This document shows positions 33,934 to 45,050 of a stretch of 64,000 bases of DNA, piece by piece. Below the pieces are notes generated by a model. It was not told the origin of the DNA. It saw nothing but the letters and a program-made list of their open reading frames with translations, and ran no database searches. The stretch is from the NCBI GenBank assembly GCA_951828515.1, contig OX639992.1, positions 5,372,217-5,436,216 on the forward strand, given 5' to 3'. How positions within the stretch are numbered: position 1 is the first letter of the stretch; each line of letters begins with the position of its first letter. A program made the position numbers and the translations under genes. Source of the DNA: an uncultured Poribacteria bacterium. Lineage in GTDB: Bacteria > Poribacteria > WGA-4E > WGA-3G.

Positions 33934-35505
33934 ATGAAAAATAGAAGAACGTCTCTATACCTAATATACTCACTCAACATCCACGTCATACTGTTATTCG
34001 TAATGTGGTGGGTGGCTCCCCAAGAAGTTCCTGTGCTACCGTTCTATGACGAGATAGAAGTTGCGATAACCCACGTTGAACGACCCCCACTCCCGATTAA
34101 ACAACTACCCTTTGTTGAACCTGCCGCACCTGCCGTAGTGGAAAAAGAGAAACCTAAACCACCACCGAAACCGAAAGCAGGTTTGAGTACAGCGTGGCAA
34201 TTGGGAACTCAAGACGAATCAGAGATATCAAAGCCCAAAACACGCAGGGAAGAAAACGCAACTCAAGCGCGACAGATCGGAGATGGATTATCACAATTGA
34301 GTCCTGTCGTGGGGAAACCAACTGGCTACACACCTGAAAGCCGATTAGCAGTGAAATCACTCGATCAGCCAACGGTGTCTTTACCCGCCACACCCGAAAC
34401 AGACTACGTTGCACCGCAAGGAGAAGCCACCCCAGTTTCTTTAGATGCCAACAAAACCTTGCTAACTGGCACCTCGCCAACTGTTGATGCGCCGAAGATT
34501 CACTACGGCAGTGAACGTGGAGACGCGCTCCGGGCTACTGGCATGGGCAATTCTTGGGGAGGCGGAGGCACCTCCGGGAGTGGCAATATCGGCGGCGTTT
34601 TCGTCTACATGATGAAAGACATTGCCCGAACCCTTGCGGAAGCAAGCACAACGAAAAAAGTTGACGTTGTTTTTGTTCTCGATGAAACAGCAAGTATGTC
34701 AGATAATATCCGCGGGATTCGCGCTTATGTCGATTTCCTATTTGAGGCATTCGAGCGGGAAGGACATGATGCCACTTTCGGATTGGTGACTTTCAGAGAT
34801 GAAACAAAAAAATATGGACGCACTGATGATCTCGGGACCTTCAAGAACTGGCTTTTTAAAATAGGTGTTGACGGCGGTGGTGACATCGCAGAAGCCGGTT
34901 TAGACGGACTCATGACAGCGGTAACAGAGACCAAATTCCGAAAAGGGGCACAACGGTTCATTGTTCTCGCAAGTGACGGTGCTTTTCACGATGCCGACTA
35001 CAATGGAAAATCTGTTTACAGTCTCGATCAGGTCATTGAAACCCTACAAAACGCACAAGTTCGTGTTGATGTCATCGGAATAGATTATTTACCGATCCGG
35101 CAGATCGCACTCGCAACAGGTGGCACATGGCGCGCTATTCCCGGTAGAGGCTATCTGGAATATGTGCCGCCGCTCACCTTGACAGTGAAATTGTTCTCCA
35201 AATTAGGCACGCTCAATCTTGAAAACGGGCAGATGGACGATAAAATTACCGTTTACATCAACAACCCACCCCGCCCTAAGCAACTCGCCTTAACATGGAA
35301 AGTCCTTAACCCTTTAGGCGAAAGGTGTTACGGTCCATTCACTGAGAAAAAAATTATCCCAGATGATGGTTCAACAGAAGTGGAATTGAGACCTGTCCTG
35401 GATAGAGCGGTTTTTCTGAGAATGCCCGGAGTTTATACTATTATTTATCGACTTGAAAACGAACAAGGACATCAAAGTATCCTGCGTCGGACACTCACGT
35501 TCTAA
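33934..35505 (+). CDS. TonB-like anchored protein with von Willebrand A domain
   Basis: The 523-residue protein has one N-terminal membrane helix (IYSLNIHVILLFVMWWV), then a proline/lysine-rich linker (EKEKPKPPPKPKAG) of TonB type, a flexible segment and a Gly-rich stretch (WGGGGTSGSGNIGG). A VWA domain follows with MIDAS-like DETASMS (250-256), FGLVTFRDE and RFIVLASDGAFHD. The C-terminal ~120 residues look like an Ig-like beta domain. Topology places the VWA part in the periplasm. The membrane anchor plus linker suggest energised or envelope-spanning work, but no ExbB/ExbD is present. Confidence 0.7.
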   Translation: MKNRRTSLYLIYSLNIHVILLFVMWWVAPQEVPVLPFYDEIEVAITHVERPPLPIKQLPFVEPAAPAVVEKEKPKPPPKPKAGLSTAWQLGTQDESEISKPKTRREENATQARQIGDGLSQLSPVVGKPTGYTPESRLAVKSLDQPTVSLPATPETDYVAPQGEATPVSLDANKTLLTGTSPTVDAPKIHYGSERGDALRATGMGNSWGGGGTSGSGNIGGVFVYMMKDIARTLAEASTTKKVDVVFVLDETASMSDNIRGIRAYVDFLFEAFEREGHDATFGLVTFRDETKKYGRTDDLGTFKNWLFKIGVDGGGDIAEAGLDGLMTAVTETKFRKGAQRFIVLASDGAFHDADYNGKSVYSLDQVIETLQNAQVRVDVIGIDYLPIRQIALATGGTWRAIPGRGYLEYVPPLTLTVKLFSKLGTLNLENGQMDDKITVYINNPPRPKQLALTWKVLNPLGERCYGPFTEKKIIPDDGSTEVELRPVLDRAVFLRMPGVYTIIYRLENEQGHQSILRRTLTF

Positions 35506-35570
35506 CCTACATACGGATTTGTACGGTTTATTAGGGGTCGCTTCATAGTCCCCTGATCCAACCTAAACGA

Positions 35571-35657
35571 GTAGCCTGCAACAACGGCGCAGGCAAGTAT
35601 TTGAAACGCACGTAAGCGTCTTAACGCACGTGTTCCCCCGCAAGGTAAATTAAAAAT
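35571..35657 (+). repeat. Shared leader repeat, copy 1
   Basis: Starts with a hairpin (GCCTGC ... GCAGGC) and ends CCCGCAAGGTAAATTAAAAAT, directly followed by ATG 35658. The same 87-90 bp layout occurs at 59814-59903, and its 3' part at 47620-47659 on the other strand. GCAAGG may act as the ribosome site. Confidence 0.75.
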
Positions 35658-36854
35658 ATGAAAGAGCAAATTCTTGAACAGTGTCACCGCCATTTCAATA
35701 ACATTGTTGCCATCCGACGAGACATTCATCAGTATCCTGAATTGGGGTTTGATGTCCATCGGACAGCAGGTATCGCCGCAGATGCCCTGCAAGCCCTCGA
35801 AATCCCCGTCAAGACGGGTATCGGTAGGACAGGGGTCGTCGGAGATTTAGAGGTACCGGGAGCTACAAGACGTATCGCCTTACGCGCGGATATGGATGCC
35901 CTCCCGATTCAAGAGCTTACCGATGTTCCCTACAAATCTAAGATTGATGGGAAAGCACACCTCTGTGGACACGATGCACATACGGCGATGCTTATCGGCA
36001 CAGCCCGAATCCTTTCAGAGTTTCAAGGTAGCCTTAAATCACATATCAGATTTATCTTTCAACCGAGCGAAGAGGCATTACCGGGTGGCGCGCCCGCGAT
36101 GATTGCAGACGGTGCACTGGAAGACGTAGATGAAATCTACGGGATACACGTCTTTCCACTCTTTGCTGTCGGGGAATACGCTACGTGTTCTGGTCCAATG
36201 CTCGCACAGTCTGATACTTTTCACATCACACTCACTGGCAGAGGCGGACATGCAGCGTTTCCGCACCTCACTGTCGATCCAATTATGATAAGTGCCCAGT
36301 TCGTAACAGCACTCCAGTCTATCATTGCGAGAAACGTGAATCCACTGGACTCGGCGGTGGTCAGCGTCACACAACTCCACGGAGGTGATGCCAACTTGCA
36401 AAACGGACTTACGGGTGCCGCACTTAACGTTATTCCCCCTAAAGTTCTAATAGGTGGGACGGTACGCACACTCCAAAAAGCGGTGCAGACACGCGTCCGA
36501 GAACAATTAGAGAGCCTGCTCGCGGGATTAGCCAATGCACACAACGCGACGTATACATTCGATTACCGAGAAGGGTATCCGGTAACCTACAATCACGAAC
36601 CTTGCGTTGACACAGCCGTATCCACAGCAGGCGGATTAGTTGGAGAGGACAATCTCGTATTCCCAATGTCGCCGATACTTGGGGGCGAGGATTTCGGGTA
36701 CTACTCACAGGAAATTCCGGCGTGTTTCGTGATGGTAGGTGCAGGGAACGAAGAAAAAGGTATTGTGAATATGTGTCATCATCCACAGTTCGACATTGAC
36801 GAAACCTGTATGATTTACGGCATGGCATTGCTCACAAGTCTCGCGATGCTCTAA
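35658..36854 (+). CDS. M20-family N-acyl-amino-acid amidohydrolase
   Basis: A 398-residue cytoplasmic metallo-amidohydrolase. Metal-binding motifs are RADMDALPI, CGHDAHTAM, QPSEEALPGG (with the catalytic Glu), GIHVFP and the closing GGEDFGYY and HHPQFDID. A dimerisation domain (GRGGHAAFPH) sits between. Members of this group (AbgB/HipO/IAA-amino-acid hydrolase type) remove acyl groups from amino-acid conjugates. Its leader is the shared repeat at 35571. Confidence 0.9.
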   Translation: MKEQILEQCHRHFNNIVAIRRDIHQYPELGFDVHRTAGIAADALQALEIPVKTGIGRTGVVGDLEVPGATRRIALRADMDALPIQELTDVPYKSKIDGKAHLCGHDAHTAMLIGTARILSEFQGSLKSHIRFIFQPSEEALPGGAPAMIADGALEDVDEIYGIHVFPLFAVGEYATCSGPMLAQSDTFHITLTGRGGHAAFPHLTVDPIMISAQFVTALQSIIARNVNPLDSAVVSVTQLHGGDANLQNGLTGAALNVIPPKVLIGGTVRTLQKAVQTRVREQLESLLAGLANAHNATYTFDYREGYPVTYNHEPCVDTAVSTAGGLVGEDNLVFPMSPILGGEDFGYYSQEIPACFVMVGAGNEEKGIVNMCHHPQFDIDETCMIYGMALLTSLAML

Positions 36855-36883
36855 TACTCGGAGCCTTTGGAAAATCTGGAACA

Positions 36884-39868
36884 ATGGAATTGAAGAAAGA
36901 TAATTCTGTATCAACACACAATCCACAGCCACATTCGTCAGTCGGCACTCTTACCTTGATGTTTACTGATATCGAAGGTTCAACACTACTTTGGGAGGCG
37001 CATGGCAATGAGATTATGGCAGAGGTTATCAATGCCCACAACACGATTTTGCGGACTGTAAATTCGGCGTGGGGTGGCACAGAGATAAGCAATGAAGGCG
37101 ATGCCTTTTTCTTTGTTTTTCCTACGGCAAGTGCCGCCGTTATGTGTGCGCTTGAGATACAGTTAGCACTCAAGGCATATCAGTGGCATGAAAACATCGA
37201 GACGTTACGCGTCCGGATCGGTATTCACACGGGTGATATGATCCTATTAGATGACAAATATCACGGCATGCCCGCGAATCTTGCGAAACGAATTACAGAC
37301 GCTGGACACGGTGGTCAGATCCTGCTCTCCGCTGTGACACATGAACTCGTTAAAACGCAATTTCCACCGGGGAGTTTTGTTGCACTTGGCGAACATCGAC
37401 TGAAAAACATTCAACATCCTGAAGCGATTTTCCAATTGCTTGCACCGCGGGCTTCTATTTTAAAAATCACTGGTGAAGAACGGTGGCAAGAAGTCTTCAG
37501 CAAGTCGGCACGGGGAGACACACTGCAGGATCGGACACCCGCAGATTCCGACCCTATTCCTGAACTACAAACCGAGTTCCCGCCTCTAAAAACCCTCAAC
37601 AATTTGCCTAATAACCTACCAGCACCTATGAACAGTTTTATCGGTAGAGAAGTCGAAGTCCGCCGTATTGTGGAGTATTTCACCGATGGACAGGCACGAC
37701 TGGTAACACTGACTGGACCTGGAGGTATCGGTAAAACGCGTCTCAGTCTACAGGTTGCGACAGAACTCCTGGACACTTATCCTGATGGTGTATGGTTCAT
37801 TGCGTTAGCTGATTTGAGGCAACCTGCCCATGTCATTACGGAAATCGCAAAGGCTCTCGATCTTCCATTGGAATCGGCACAAGATGTCATGGAACAGGTC
37901 ATTTCATATCTTTTAGGAAAAACACTTCTATTGGTGCTGGACAATTTTGAGCACTTAATGGAAGCGTCCGAAGATGTCAATACCCTGTTGCTCAGATGCC
38001 CAACGTTACGTTGTCTAACCACATCGCGGGAACCCTTAAAGATCGCAGGTGAGCAGCGGTTCGTGGTACCCCCGCTATCCACTCCATCTGAAGATGTGAA
38101 CTCCGAAACGCTTCACGAGTTTGAAAGCGTTAAACTCTTTTTAGCGCGAGCCGAAGCAGTCGCACCCGACTTTCAATTAACGACTGACAATGCCGAAATT
38201 ATCGGCGCGATTTGCCGTATAGTTGACGGGCTTTCCCTCGCGATTGAACTTACCGCAGCGCGCGTTCGAGCGATGACACCACAAAACATTCTCGCTCGCT
38301 TAAAGGTCCTACTTGACAGCTCACCATCAAGTAAGTCATCTACACTTCTTTCGACAAACAATCGAGACGTGCCAGCGAGACACCAGACCCTTAATGCGGT
38401 GATTGACTGGTCCTACGATCTTTTAGAAATAGAGGAACAACGCCTGCTTTGTCAACTCTCGCTTTTTTCAGGTGGATTTTTCTTGGAAGCCGCAGAAACT
38501 ATCTGTAGTTCAGCTTGTGTTCATGAAGAACAGGATTCTCCCTATACAGAAACAATCGACCTCATCTTTAATTTACACGATAAATCGTTACTCATCACTG
38601 AAGAATATCTGACGCAAACCCGCTACCGACTCCCTGTTCCGGTACAACTGTATCTCCGGGAGAAGCAACAGCCCACTGGATTCAGAGAGGCGCATGCACA
38701 CTATTACCTCACGTTAGCACAAGAACAGGATAGAAAGTTAGAGGGTCCTGAACAGAGCGACACACTCTCAGAGATGGCAATTGAACTCGATAACTTTCGT
38801 GCTGTTTTTGGGTTTGCGCAGGAGAATAATGAATGGCTACTGTTCGGGCAACTTGCTGTCGCACTCTCGAAATTTTTCTATATTCACGGGTTATGGACTG
38901 AAGGATTGGGATGGTTGGAACAAGCAGAGGCCGAATTGCACCAACGACTCGGCGAACATCAAGGACCAGAGGACACGTCTGAAACGAACGAAGCATCGGT
39001 CCAGCTGACAATAGCGGGACTCCGAGTGGCTCTCGCAACACTCTATAACGAACAACAGGAATGTGAAACTGCTCGGCAATTATGCGAAAACGCCTTACAA
39101 GTTTTCAGAACGATAGGGCAGCAGCTTGGTATCGTCAAGGCATTAAATTGTCTTGGCATCATCGCAAGGTATGAAAAAAAACTTAAAGAGGCGGATACAC
39201 ACTTTACCGAAGCTTTAGAAATAGCGAAGGTATTAGGCAACAAATGGCATACCGTTACTGTACTAAACAATCTGGGACTCACGGCGTATAATCGTCGCCA
39301 TTTTGAAGCAGCGAAACTGCACTATACCGAAAGCCTTCGCCTCGTTCGCGAACTTGGAAATAAACTGAGTATCGCCTACGCGCTCAATAATCTCGGGAAA
39401 ACCGCGAACCAGCAAGGTCTACGAGAGGAAGCGCAACGCTACTATACAGAAAGTCTACGTCTCACCCGTGACCTCTCTACTTCCAACGTGGGGTTTCCTT
39501 ATCTACTGGACAGCCTTGGGAAGGTAGCACTTCGTCACGGTAAACACGAGGAAGCGAGGGACTACTATACAGCAAGTCTGGAGTACCGCAAAGAGAACGG
39601 AACCCCCCATGAGATCGCAGACTCGCTCTATCAATTCGGACAGTTAGCGCACGCGGAAGGCGAATTTGACGAGAGTTTGTGTCTCTTTCTTAAGGTCGCG
39701 TCAATCTACGCGGAAACAGATGCGACAACTCCGTTTTATGTAAATGCAGTGAATAACGCTATCAAGACATTAGAGGTGGAACTCGGTGGTGAAAAAGTTG
39801 AGAGACTCAAATTAGAGATGGAAACGCGAACACTTGAGGAGATAGTTAACACGTGTCTATCTCGATAA
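36884..39868 (+). CDS. Class III cyclase + NB-ARC-type ATPase + TPR signalling protein
   Basis: The 994-residue cytoplasmic protein joins three parts. First, a class III nucleotide cyclase (about 20-195) with metal Asp29 (LMFTDIEGST), Asp73 (NEGDAFFF) and RVRIGIHTGD. Second, an STAND/NB-ARC ATPase with Walker A GPGGIGKT (278-285), Walker B LLVLDNFEHL and an LxxLTTSREPL-type sensor (RCLTTSREPL). Third, a helical domain with TPR-like repeats (about 670-960; LGNKWHTVTVLNNLG, LGNKLSIAYALNNLG). This layout is used by large signal transducers that make cAMP or cGMP on ligand-driven oligomerisation. Whether the cyclase core is active is not settled by sequence. Confidence 0.85.
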   Translation: MELKKDNSVSTHNPQPHSSVGTLTLMFTDIEGSTLLWEAHGNEIMAEVINAHNTILRTVNSAWGGTEISNEGDAFFFVFPTASAAVMCALEIQLALKAYQWHENIETLRVRIGIHTGDMILLDDKYHGMPANLAKRITDAGHGGQILLSAVTHELVKTQFPPGSFVALGEHRLKNIQHPEAIFQLLAPRASILKITGEERWQEVFSKSARGDTLQDRTPADSDPIPELQTEFPPLKTLNNLPNNLPAPMNSFIGREVEVRRIVEYFTDGQARLVTLTGPGGIGKTRLSLQVATELLDTYPDGVWFIALADLRQPAHVITEIAKALDLPLESAQDVMEQVISYLLGKTLLLVLDNFEHLMEASEDVNTLLLRCPTLRCLTTSREPLKIAGEQRFVVPPLSTPSEDVNSETLHEFESVKLFLARAEAVAPDFQLTTDNAEIIGAICRIVDGLSLAIELTAARVRAMTPQNILARLKVLLDSSPSSKSSTLLSTNNRDVPARHQTLNAVIDWSYDLLEIEEQRLLCQLSLFSGGFFLEAAETICSSACVHEEQDSPYTETIDLIFNLHDKSLLITEEYLTQTRYRLPVPVQLYLREKQQPTGFREAHAHYYLTLAQEQDRKLEGPEQSDTLSEMAIELDNFRAVFGFAQENNEWLLFGQLAVALSKFFYIHGLWTEGLGWLEQAEAELHQRLGEHQGPEDTSETNEASVQLTIAGLRVALATLYNEQQECETARQLCENALQVFRTIGQQLGIVKALNCLGIIARYEKKLKEADTHFTEALEIAKVLGNKWHTVTVLNNLGLTAYNRRHFEAAKLHYTESLRLVRELGNKLSIAYALNNLGKTANQQGLREEAQRYYTESLRLTRDLSTSNVGFPYLLDSLGKVALRHGKHEEARDYYTASLEYRKENGTPHEIADSLYQFGQLAHAEGEFDESLCLFLKVASIYAETDATTPFYVNAVNNAIKTLEVELGGEKVERLKLEMETRTLEEIVNTCLSR

Positions 39869-39920
39869 GAATGGGCAAGGCACAGGATCTTGCGGATCGA
39901 GATATGACCCCCAATAAAAA

Positions 39921-42242
39921 ATGGAAACCACAATGCAACAACGAATCACCTTTCTTGCGATTCTATGCCTATTCTCTCTTATGACACTTGGAGATAGTTT
40001 ACAGACTTTCGCTCAAGTCGAAGTTACCCCGATTACTCCGAGCGTGAATCCTGTGTCAGACCCAGTAGAAACCGCGCATGACCATTACCACGAACGACGG
40101 TATGCGCAAGCGATTAAAGCGTACGAAGACCTGATTGAAAAGGGTATACCGAAGCGGGACGGGACTTATATCCCACTTCGACAGAGTCAAAAAGACTCGA
40201 TTCGGTTGATGTTAGGGCAAAGTTACACCAAGGTCGGTGAGGATCCCGCCGCACAGCGAGTCTTTAAAGAAATTGTTGACGAAAATCCTAACGGTTCTTA
40301 TGCGACACAGGCTGTTCATCGGTTGGGAAACCTTTACTGGCAACGCTATCAATTCAAAGAGGCTATTAGGCAGTGCAAGCAGATTCTCAATCAACACCCG
40401 AATACAACTTCCGCGGCGACAGCCGCCTATCTCCTCGGAAAATACCAGCAATCAGAAGGTAAATCCGACGAAGCCATGGATAGCTACAAGTATTTCCTTG
40501 ATAACTTTCCGAGTTCACCCTATCGCGTGAGCACGTTCAACAGCCTAACTGAGCTTTACATAACCCACCAACGCTACGCAGAGGCTGAAAAACTGATTCA
40601 AGAACGAATGCGACGCTACCCTGACGACATTACGCTGTTGGAGCAATTGGCGGAAATCTACCAACACCAAGACGCTTATCCGAAGGCACTCGCACTCTAT
40701 CGTAAAGCGATTGAACGAGACCCTAACAATACAGCACTCCGTAGGAAATTGGGGACTCTCTACGCCGAAATTGGTAAAACGACACAAGCCGTAGCCGAAT
40801 GGAAAAAAGGGACCGCAGACGAGGCAAATCAAGTCGATCAACAGAAACAACTGGGTGCAATCTATCTCTCCCATAAGATGTATCCGGAAGCGATCGACGC
40901 ATACCGGCAAGCTATACGCTTAAGTCCAAAAGACAGTTACCTCTACGCGCAGTTGGCAGCGGCGTACAAAATCCAAGGACAAATTGAACAAGCCGCCGAA
41001 GTCTATATTGAGGCTTTGCAACAGGTTGGGCTTGCGAGGAACCAACGTGAAACCATCTGGAATGCAATGCTGGAAATTTATGAAGGTGATCACCACAAAC
41101 CAATCCATGATAAACTCGTTGCCCAACTTGAGAAACGACGGGCACAAAATCCAGATAACGGCAGTACCGTCATGACCTTGGGAGAACTCTATTTCCATGC
41201 TGGAGAGGTGTCGCAAGCACTCAAAACGTTTACACAACTTTACCGAAACTATCCGACGCATACCGATATAGCGTTAGAAACATACGCGCGAATATTAGAG
41301 CGCAACGAAAAGCCACAAGCCATAGATTTCTATAAGGCGTTGATAGCGGGTTCTACAGACAACACACGCATAAGAAACACCCGTTCTCAACTTGCTGCGC
41401 TCTATCAAAAAATGGAGCAGTGGAACGATGCAATCGCACTTTTAGAAGAACTGGTTTCCAACCGCGAGGCTTCTGTGAAAAATAGATTGTTACTCGGACA
41501 GTTGCAGCTACGCGGTGTCCACGCGCCGAAAATCGCTCAGAAAACATTCCAATCGTTGCTTACACAACGTTCGGTCACTACCCAATTGGTAGAAGCGCAA
41601 CTCGGTCTCGCAGAATGTCATGTCCTCCTGAAACGCTATACGCTTGCGCGAGAAATCCTCGAACCGATTGCCAATCGTCCGCACCGTTTCCGTGCCGTTG
41701 CCCGCAAACTGATTGGTGATTCCTACTTCTTTTCCGCCGATTTCGACCAAGCAGCCAAAGAATACAACGAAGTTATCCGAATCTCAAAATACGATAGGCT
41801 CACAAATAATGCGCTTGAACGGATTGTCCTCATCCAGAATCACTCCGACTACCTCAAAATTCCGCTCACGGATTATGCGACTGCTGTGCAGCTCTATCTA
41901 AACGGAGAGACAGCGGCGGCACTACAACAGTGCAAACGGAGCCTTGAAACCTATCCGCAAGCGACTATCGTTGATGCGGTATGGCTTCTCATCGGGGACA
42001 TCTATCGCGAAGACGCGAAAGACACTGAGGCGATCGACGCATACGAACAGGTAGTTGCCCGGGAGAGTCTTGCCGTCCCGAAGGCACTCGTAAACATTGC
42101 TGAAATTTATCGACAAAAAGCCGATTTCGCCAACGCCGCGGCTACCTATACCACGCTCATTACCGACTATCCTGAAAACGTTATTGTCGTTCATGCCCGC
42201 CAGCAACTCAATGAAATTATGAGACTCCAAGAAAAAAGATAA
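39921..42242 (+). CDS. Exported TPR-repeat protein
   Basis: The 773-residue precursor has an N-terminal signal peptide (ITFLAILCLFSLMTLGDSL, cleavage near TFAQ). It may start at Met1 (39921) or Met5 (39933). Most of the protein is tetratricopeptide-type helical repeat, such as AQRVFKEIVDENPNGSYATQ, AIEAYRQAIRLSPKD-like stretches and a BamD/YbgF-like spacing of P-x-S/T after each repeat (PSSPYRV, PNTTSAA). It is a likely periplasmic or outer-membrane-associated scaffold for envelope assembly. No catalytic domain is seen. Starts 52 bp after the cyclase gene. Confidence 0.75.
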   Translation: METTMQQRITFLAILCLFSLMTLGDSLQTFAQVEVTPITPSVNPVSDPVETAHDHYHERRYAQAIKAYEDLIEKGIPKRDGTYIPLRQSQKDSIRLMLGQSYTKVGEDPAAQRVFKEIVDENPNGSYATQAVHRLGNLYWQRYQFKEAIRQCKQILNQHPNTTSAATAAYLLGKYQQSEGKSDEAMDSYKYFLDNFPSSPYRVSTFNSLTELYITHQRYAEAEKLIQERMRRYPDDITLLEQLAEIYQHQDAYPKALALYRKAIERDPNNTALRRKLGTLYAEIGKTTQAVAEWKKGTADEANQVDQQKQLGAIYLSHKMYPEAIDAYRQAIRLSPKDSYLYAQLAAAYKIQGQIEQAAEVYIEALQQVGLARNQRETIWNAMLEIYEGDHHKPIHDKLVAQLEKRRAQNPDNGSTVMTLGELYFHAGEVSQALKTFTQLYRNYPTHTDIALETYARILERNEKPQAIDFYKALIAGSTDNTRIRNTRSQLAALYQKMEQWNDAIALLEELVSNREASVKNRLLLGQLQLRGVHAPKIAQKTFQSLLTQRSVTTQLVEAQLGLAECHVLLKRYTLAREILEPIANRPHRFRAVARKLIGDSYFFSADFDQAAKEYNEVIRISKYDRLTNNALERIVLIQNHSDYLKIPLTDYATAVQLYLNGETAAALQQCKRSLETYPQATIVDAVWLLIGDIYREDAKDTEAIDAYEQVVARESLAVPKALVNIAEIYRQKADFANAAATYTTLITDYPENVIVVHARQQLNEIMRLQEKR

Positions 42243-42291
42243 AAGATGGATTGGCGTATCCGCCAACTATGCCCAACCGTTTCCAAAACAA

Positions 42292-42321
42292 TTGAAATGT
42301 AGCATCGAGATATGATAAAAT
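42292..42321 (+). promoter_or_regulatory. Candidate promoter for aconitase
   Basis: TTGAAA (42292-42297), 18-bp spacer, TAAAAT (42316-42321), about 35 bases upstream of the aconitase start. A small stem (TTGGCG/CGCCAA, 42251-42266) lies just before and may end the TPR transcript. Confidence 0.45.
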
Positions 42322-42357
42322 AACAAGAAACAACGTACAATACAAAGGAGTTAGTAG

Positions 42358-45030
42358 ATGTCCCAACCTGCTCACAATTTATTTAATACACACCGAACCC
42401 TTGAAAGCGATGGGTTTGCGTGCACCTATTATTCACTCCCCGCCTTAGAAGAAGCCGGTATCGCGTCAACAACCGCCTTGCCCGTCAGTCTCCGCATTTT
42501 ACTCGAATCATTACTGAGAAATTACGATGGACACCAAATTACAGAAGAGGATATTGTAAATTTGGCAAACTGGGACGCGCAATCCCCAAAAGCTTTGGAG
42601 ATTCCGTTCAAACCGGCACGCGTGGTCGCACAGGACTTTACAGGTGTTCCCCTCGTTGTTGATATTGCTGCGATGCGTTCCGCTGTGGCAGAACTTGGCG
42701 GCGATGCTGGCATGATAGAACCTCTCGTCCCTGTTGATTTAGTCATCGATCACTCCATTCAAGTCGATGCCTACGGCTCGGAGAACGCATTTCAATTTAA
42801 CACCGAACGGGAATTTGAGCGTAACAAGGAACGTTATGAGTTCCTCAAATGGGGACAACAAGCGTTTGAAAAATTCAATATCATCCCACCCTCCATTGGC
42901 ATTGTACATCAAGTGAATCTGGAATACCTTGCTAAAGTGGTTATGACAGAGGATTCACTCGCCTACCCGGATACCGTTGTCGGCACCGACTCGCATACCA
43001 CAATGATCAACGGCTTAGGTATCGTCGGATGGGGTGTAGGTGGCATAGAAGCGGAAGCCGCGATGTTAGGGCAACCCGTTTATATTTTGACCCCCGAAGT
43101 CCTTGGTGTTCACTTGAAAGGCGAACTTCGCGAGGGTGTAACCGCAACAGACTTGGTTCTGACTGTGACGCAACGCCTCAGAGCCGCGGCAGTCGTTGAC
43201 AAGTTTGTGGAATTCTTTGGGGCAGGCGTAGAAGCACTCTCTCTACCGGATCGGGCGACGCTCTCTAATATGTGTCCAGAATATGGTGCGACTGTCGGGT
43301 TCTTCCCACCGGATGCAGAGACAATGCGATATCTCCGTCTCACCGGACGCGACGAAACTCACGTTGACATGGTAGAAGCTTATCTCAAAGCCCAAGGCAT
43401 TTTCGGTATTCCACGCCTCGGAGATGTTGAATACTCCGATGTCCTTGAAATTGATCTCGCTGACATTGAACCGAGTATCGCCGGTCCGAAACGACCACAA
43501 GATCGGATCGCCTTGTCGGATGTCAAAAACACCTTTACTGAACTCCTTACACGCCCTGTAGCGGAAGATGGGTTTGGTGTACCAGAGGACGCAGAAGACA
43601 GCGACGGCATCACCCACGGATCGGTTGTTATCTCGGCAATTACCAGCTGCACAAACACAAGTAATCCTTCCGTGATGATTGGCGCGGGATTGCTCGCGAA
43701 AAAGGCTGTTGAAAAAGGGTTGCGTGTTCCCGACTACGTTAAGACCAGCTTAGCTCCTGGTTCGCGCGTCGTCACGGAGTATTTACAGAATACCGGTCTA
43801 CTGCCGTATTTAGAAGAGCTTGGCTACAACGTCGTAGGTTATGGCTGCACGACCTGTATCGGTAACAGTGGACCGCTCAACGATGTGGTTCAAGATGCAA
43901 TCGACGCAGAGAACCTCGTCACCGCAAGCGTTCTCAGTGGCAACAGGAACTTTGAGGCACGCGTGCATCCAGAAATAAAAGCCAATTTCCTCATGTCCCC
44001 GCCACTCGTCGTCGCTTATGGTGTCGCCGGGCGGATTGACATTGATTTCGTTACTGAACCGCTTGGACACACCGATGGCGGCGAGGCTGTCTACCTGAAG
44101 GACATCTGGCCCACTCGACAAGAGATCGCTGAGATGATCGCTGCCGCAGTTGATCGACGGACGTTCCGAGAGATGTATGAGTCCATCGGTAATCAGGCAC
44201 CGGAATGGGAAGAACTCTCAGGTGCGACGGGAGTCCTTTATCCGTGGAACGAGAGAAGCACCTATGTCCAGCATCCCCCGTTCTTTGAAGGGTTTGCACG
44301 CGAACCTGTTCCAATTTCAGATATTGTGGATGCCCGTATTCTCGGTATCTTTGGGGATTCTGTCACTACCGACCATATATCCCCAGCGGGTGCGATCGCA
44401 GCAGCGAGTCCAGCAGGGGAATATCTCCAAGAACATGGGGTTGAAACACGAGATTTCAATACCTACGGATCCAGACGCGGGAACGACCGTGTGATGAGCC
44501 GCGGCACGTTTGCGAATCGACGTGTCCGTAACTTGATGACCCCCGATGTTGAGGGCGGATATACGCTTCAGTATCCCGATGGCACACAAACGACTATCTA
44601 CGAAGCGGCACTCCAGTATAGCGCAAATGAAGTGCCAACCGTTATTTTCGCTGGACAGGACTACGGTATGGGAAGTTCTCGCGATTGGGCGGCGAAGGGA
44701 CCCAAACTTTTAGGGGTCAAGGCTGTCGTTGTAGAGAGTTTCGAGCGTATCCACCGTAGTAACCTCATCGGGATGGGGGTCTTGCCATTACAGTTCCAGT
44801 CGGGTGAGAATGTCCAAACGCTTAACCTTGACGGAAGCGAGATTATCAGTATTACAGGCTTTGCCGAAGACCTTCAACCCGGACAGATGGCGACGATGAA
44901 CATTGTCCGCGCAAACGGTGAGACCCAGACGACGGAATTGTTAATCAGGATTGACTCCCCTGTGGAGGTAGAGTACTATAAACACGGTGGGATTTTGGAT
45001 TACGTCATTCGGAATTTCTTATCCTCCTAA
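42358..45030 (+). CDS. acnA: Aconitate hydratase A (aconitase)
   Basis: Converts citrate to isocitrate via cis-aconitate in the TCA cycle. The 890-residue length and order of domains fit the AcnA/IRP type. The [4Fe-4S] ligands are Cys431 ([10 protein letters not shown]) and Cys497/Cys500 ([10 protein letters not shown]). The substrate-binding motifs [14 protein letters not shown] and, in the swivel domain, [11 protein letters not shown] and [12 protein letters not shown] are intact. AAAGGAG precedes ATG 42358. An REP-like hairpin follows the stop. Confidence 0.97.
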   Translation: MSQPAHNLFNTHRTLESDGFACTYYSLPALEEAGIASTTALPVSLRILLESLLRNYDGHQITEEDIVNLANWDAQSPKALEIPFKPARVVAQDFTGVPLVVDIAAMRSAVAELGGDAGMIEPLVPVDLVIDHSIQVDAYGSENAFQFNTEREFERNKERYEFLKWGQQAFEKFNIIPPSIGIVHQVNLEYLAKVVMTEDSLAYPDTVVGTDSHTTMINGLGIVGWGVGGIEAEAAMLGQPVYILTPEVLGVHLKGELREGVTATDLVLTVTQRLRAAAVVDKFVEFFGAGVEALSLPDRATLSNMCPEYGATVGFFPPDAETMRYLRLTGRDETHVDMVEAYLKAQGIFGIPRLGDVEYSDVLEIDLADIEPSIAGPKRPQDRIALSDVKNTFTELLTRPVAEDGFGVPEDAEDSDGITHGSVVISAITSCTNTSNPSVMIGAGLLAKKAVEKGLRVPDYVKTSLAPGSRVVTEYLQNTGLLPYLEELGYNVVGYGCTTCIGNSGPLNDVVQDAIDAENLVTASVLSGNRNFEARVHPEIKANFLMSPPLVVAYGVAGRIDIDFVTEPLGHTDGGEAVYLKDIWPTRQEIAEMIAAAVDRRTFREMYESIGNQAPEWEELSGATGVLYPWNERSTYVQHPPFFEGFAREPVPISDIVDARILGIFGDSVTTDHISPAGAIAAASPAGEYLQEHGVETRDFNTYGSRRGNDRVMSRGTFANRRVRNLMTPDVEGGYTLQYPDGTQTTIYEAALQYSANEVPTVIFAGQDYGMGSSRDWAAKGPKLLGVKAVVVESFERIHRSNLIGMGVLPLQFQSGENVQTLNLDGSEIISITGFAEDLQPGQMATMNIVRANGETQTTELLIRIDSPVEVEYYKHGGILDYVIRNFLSS

Positions 45031-45050
45031 TCGGCTTTCCCAACTCTGGT

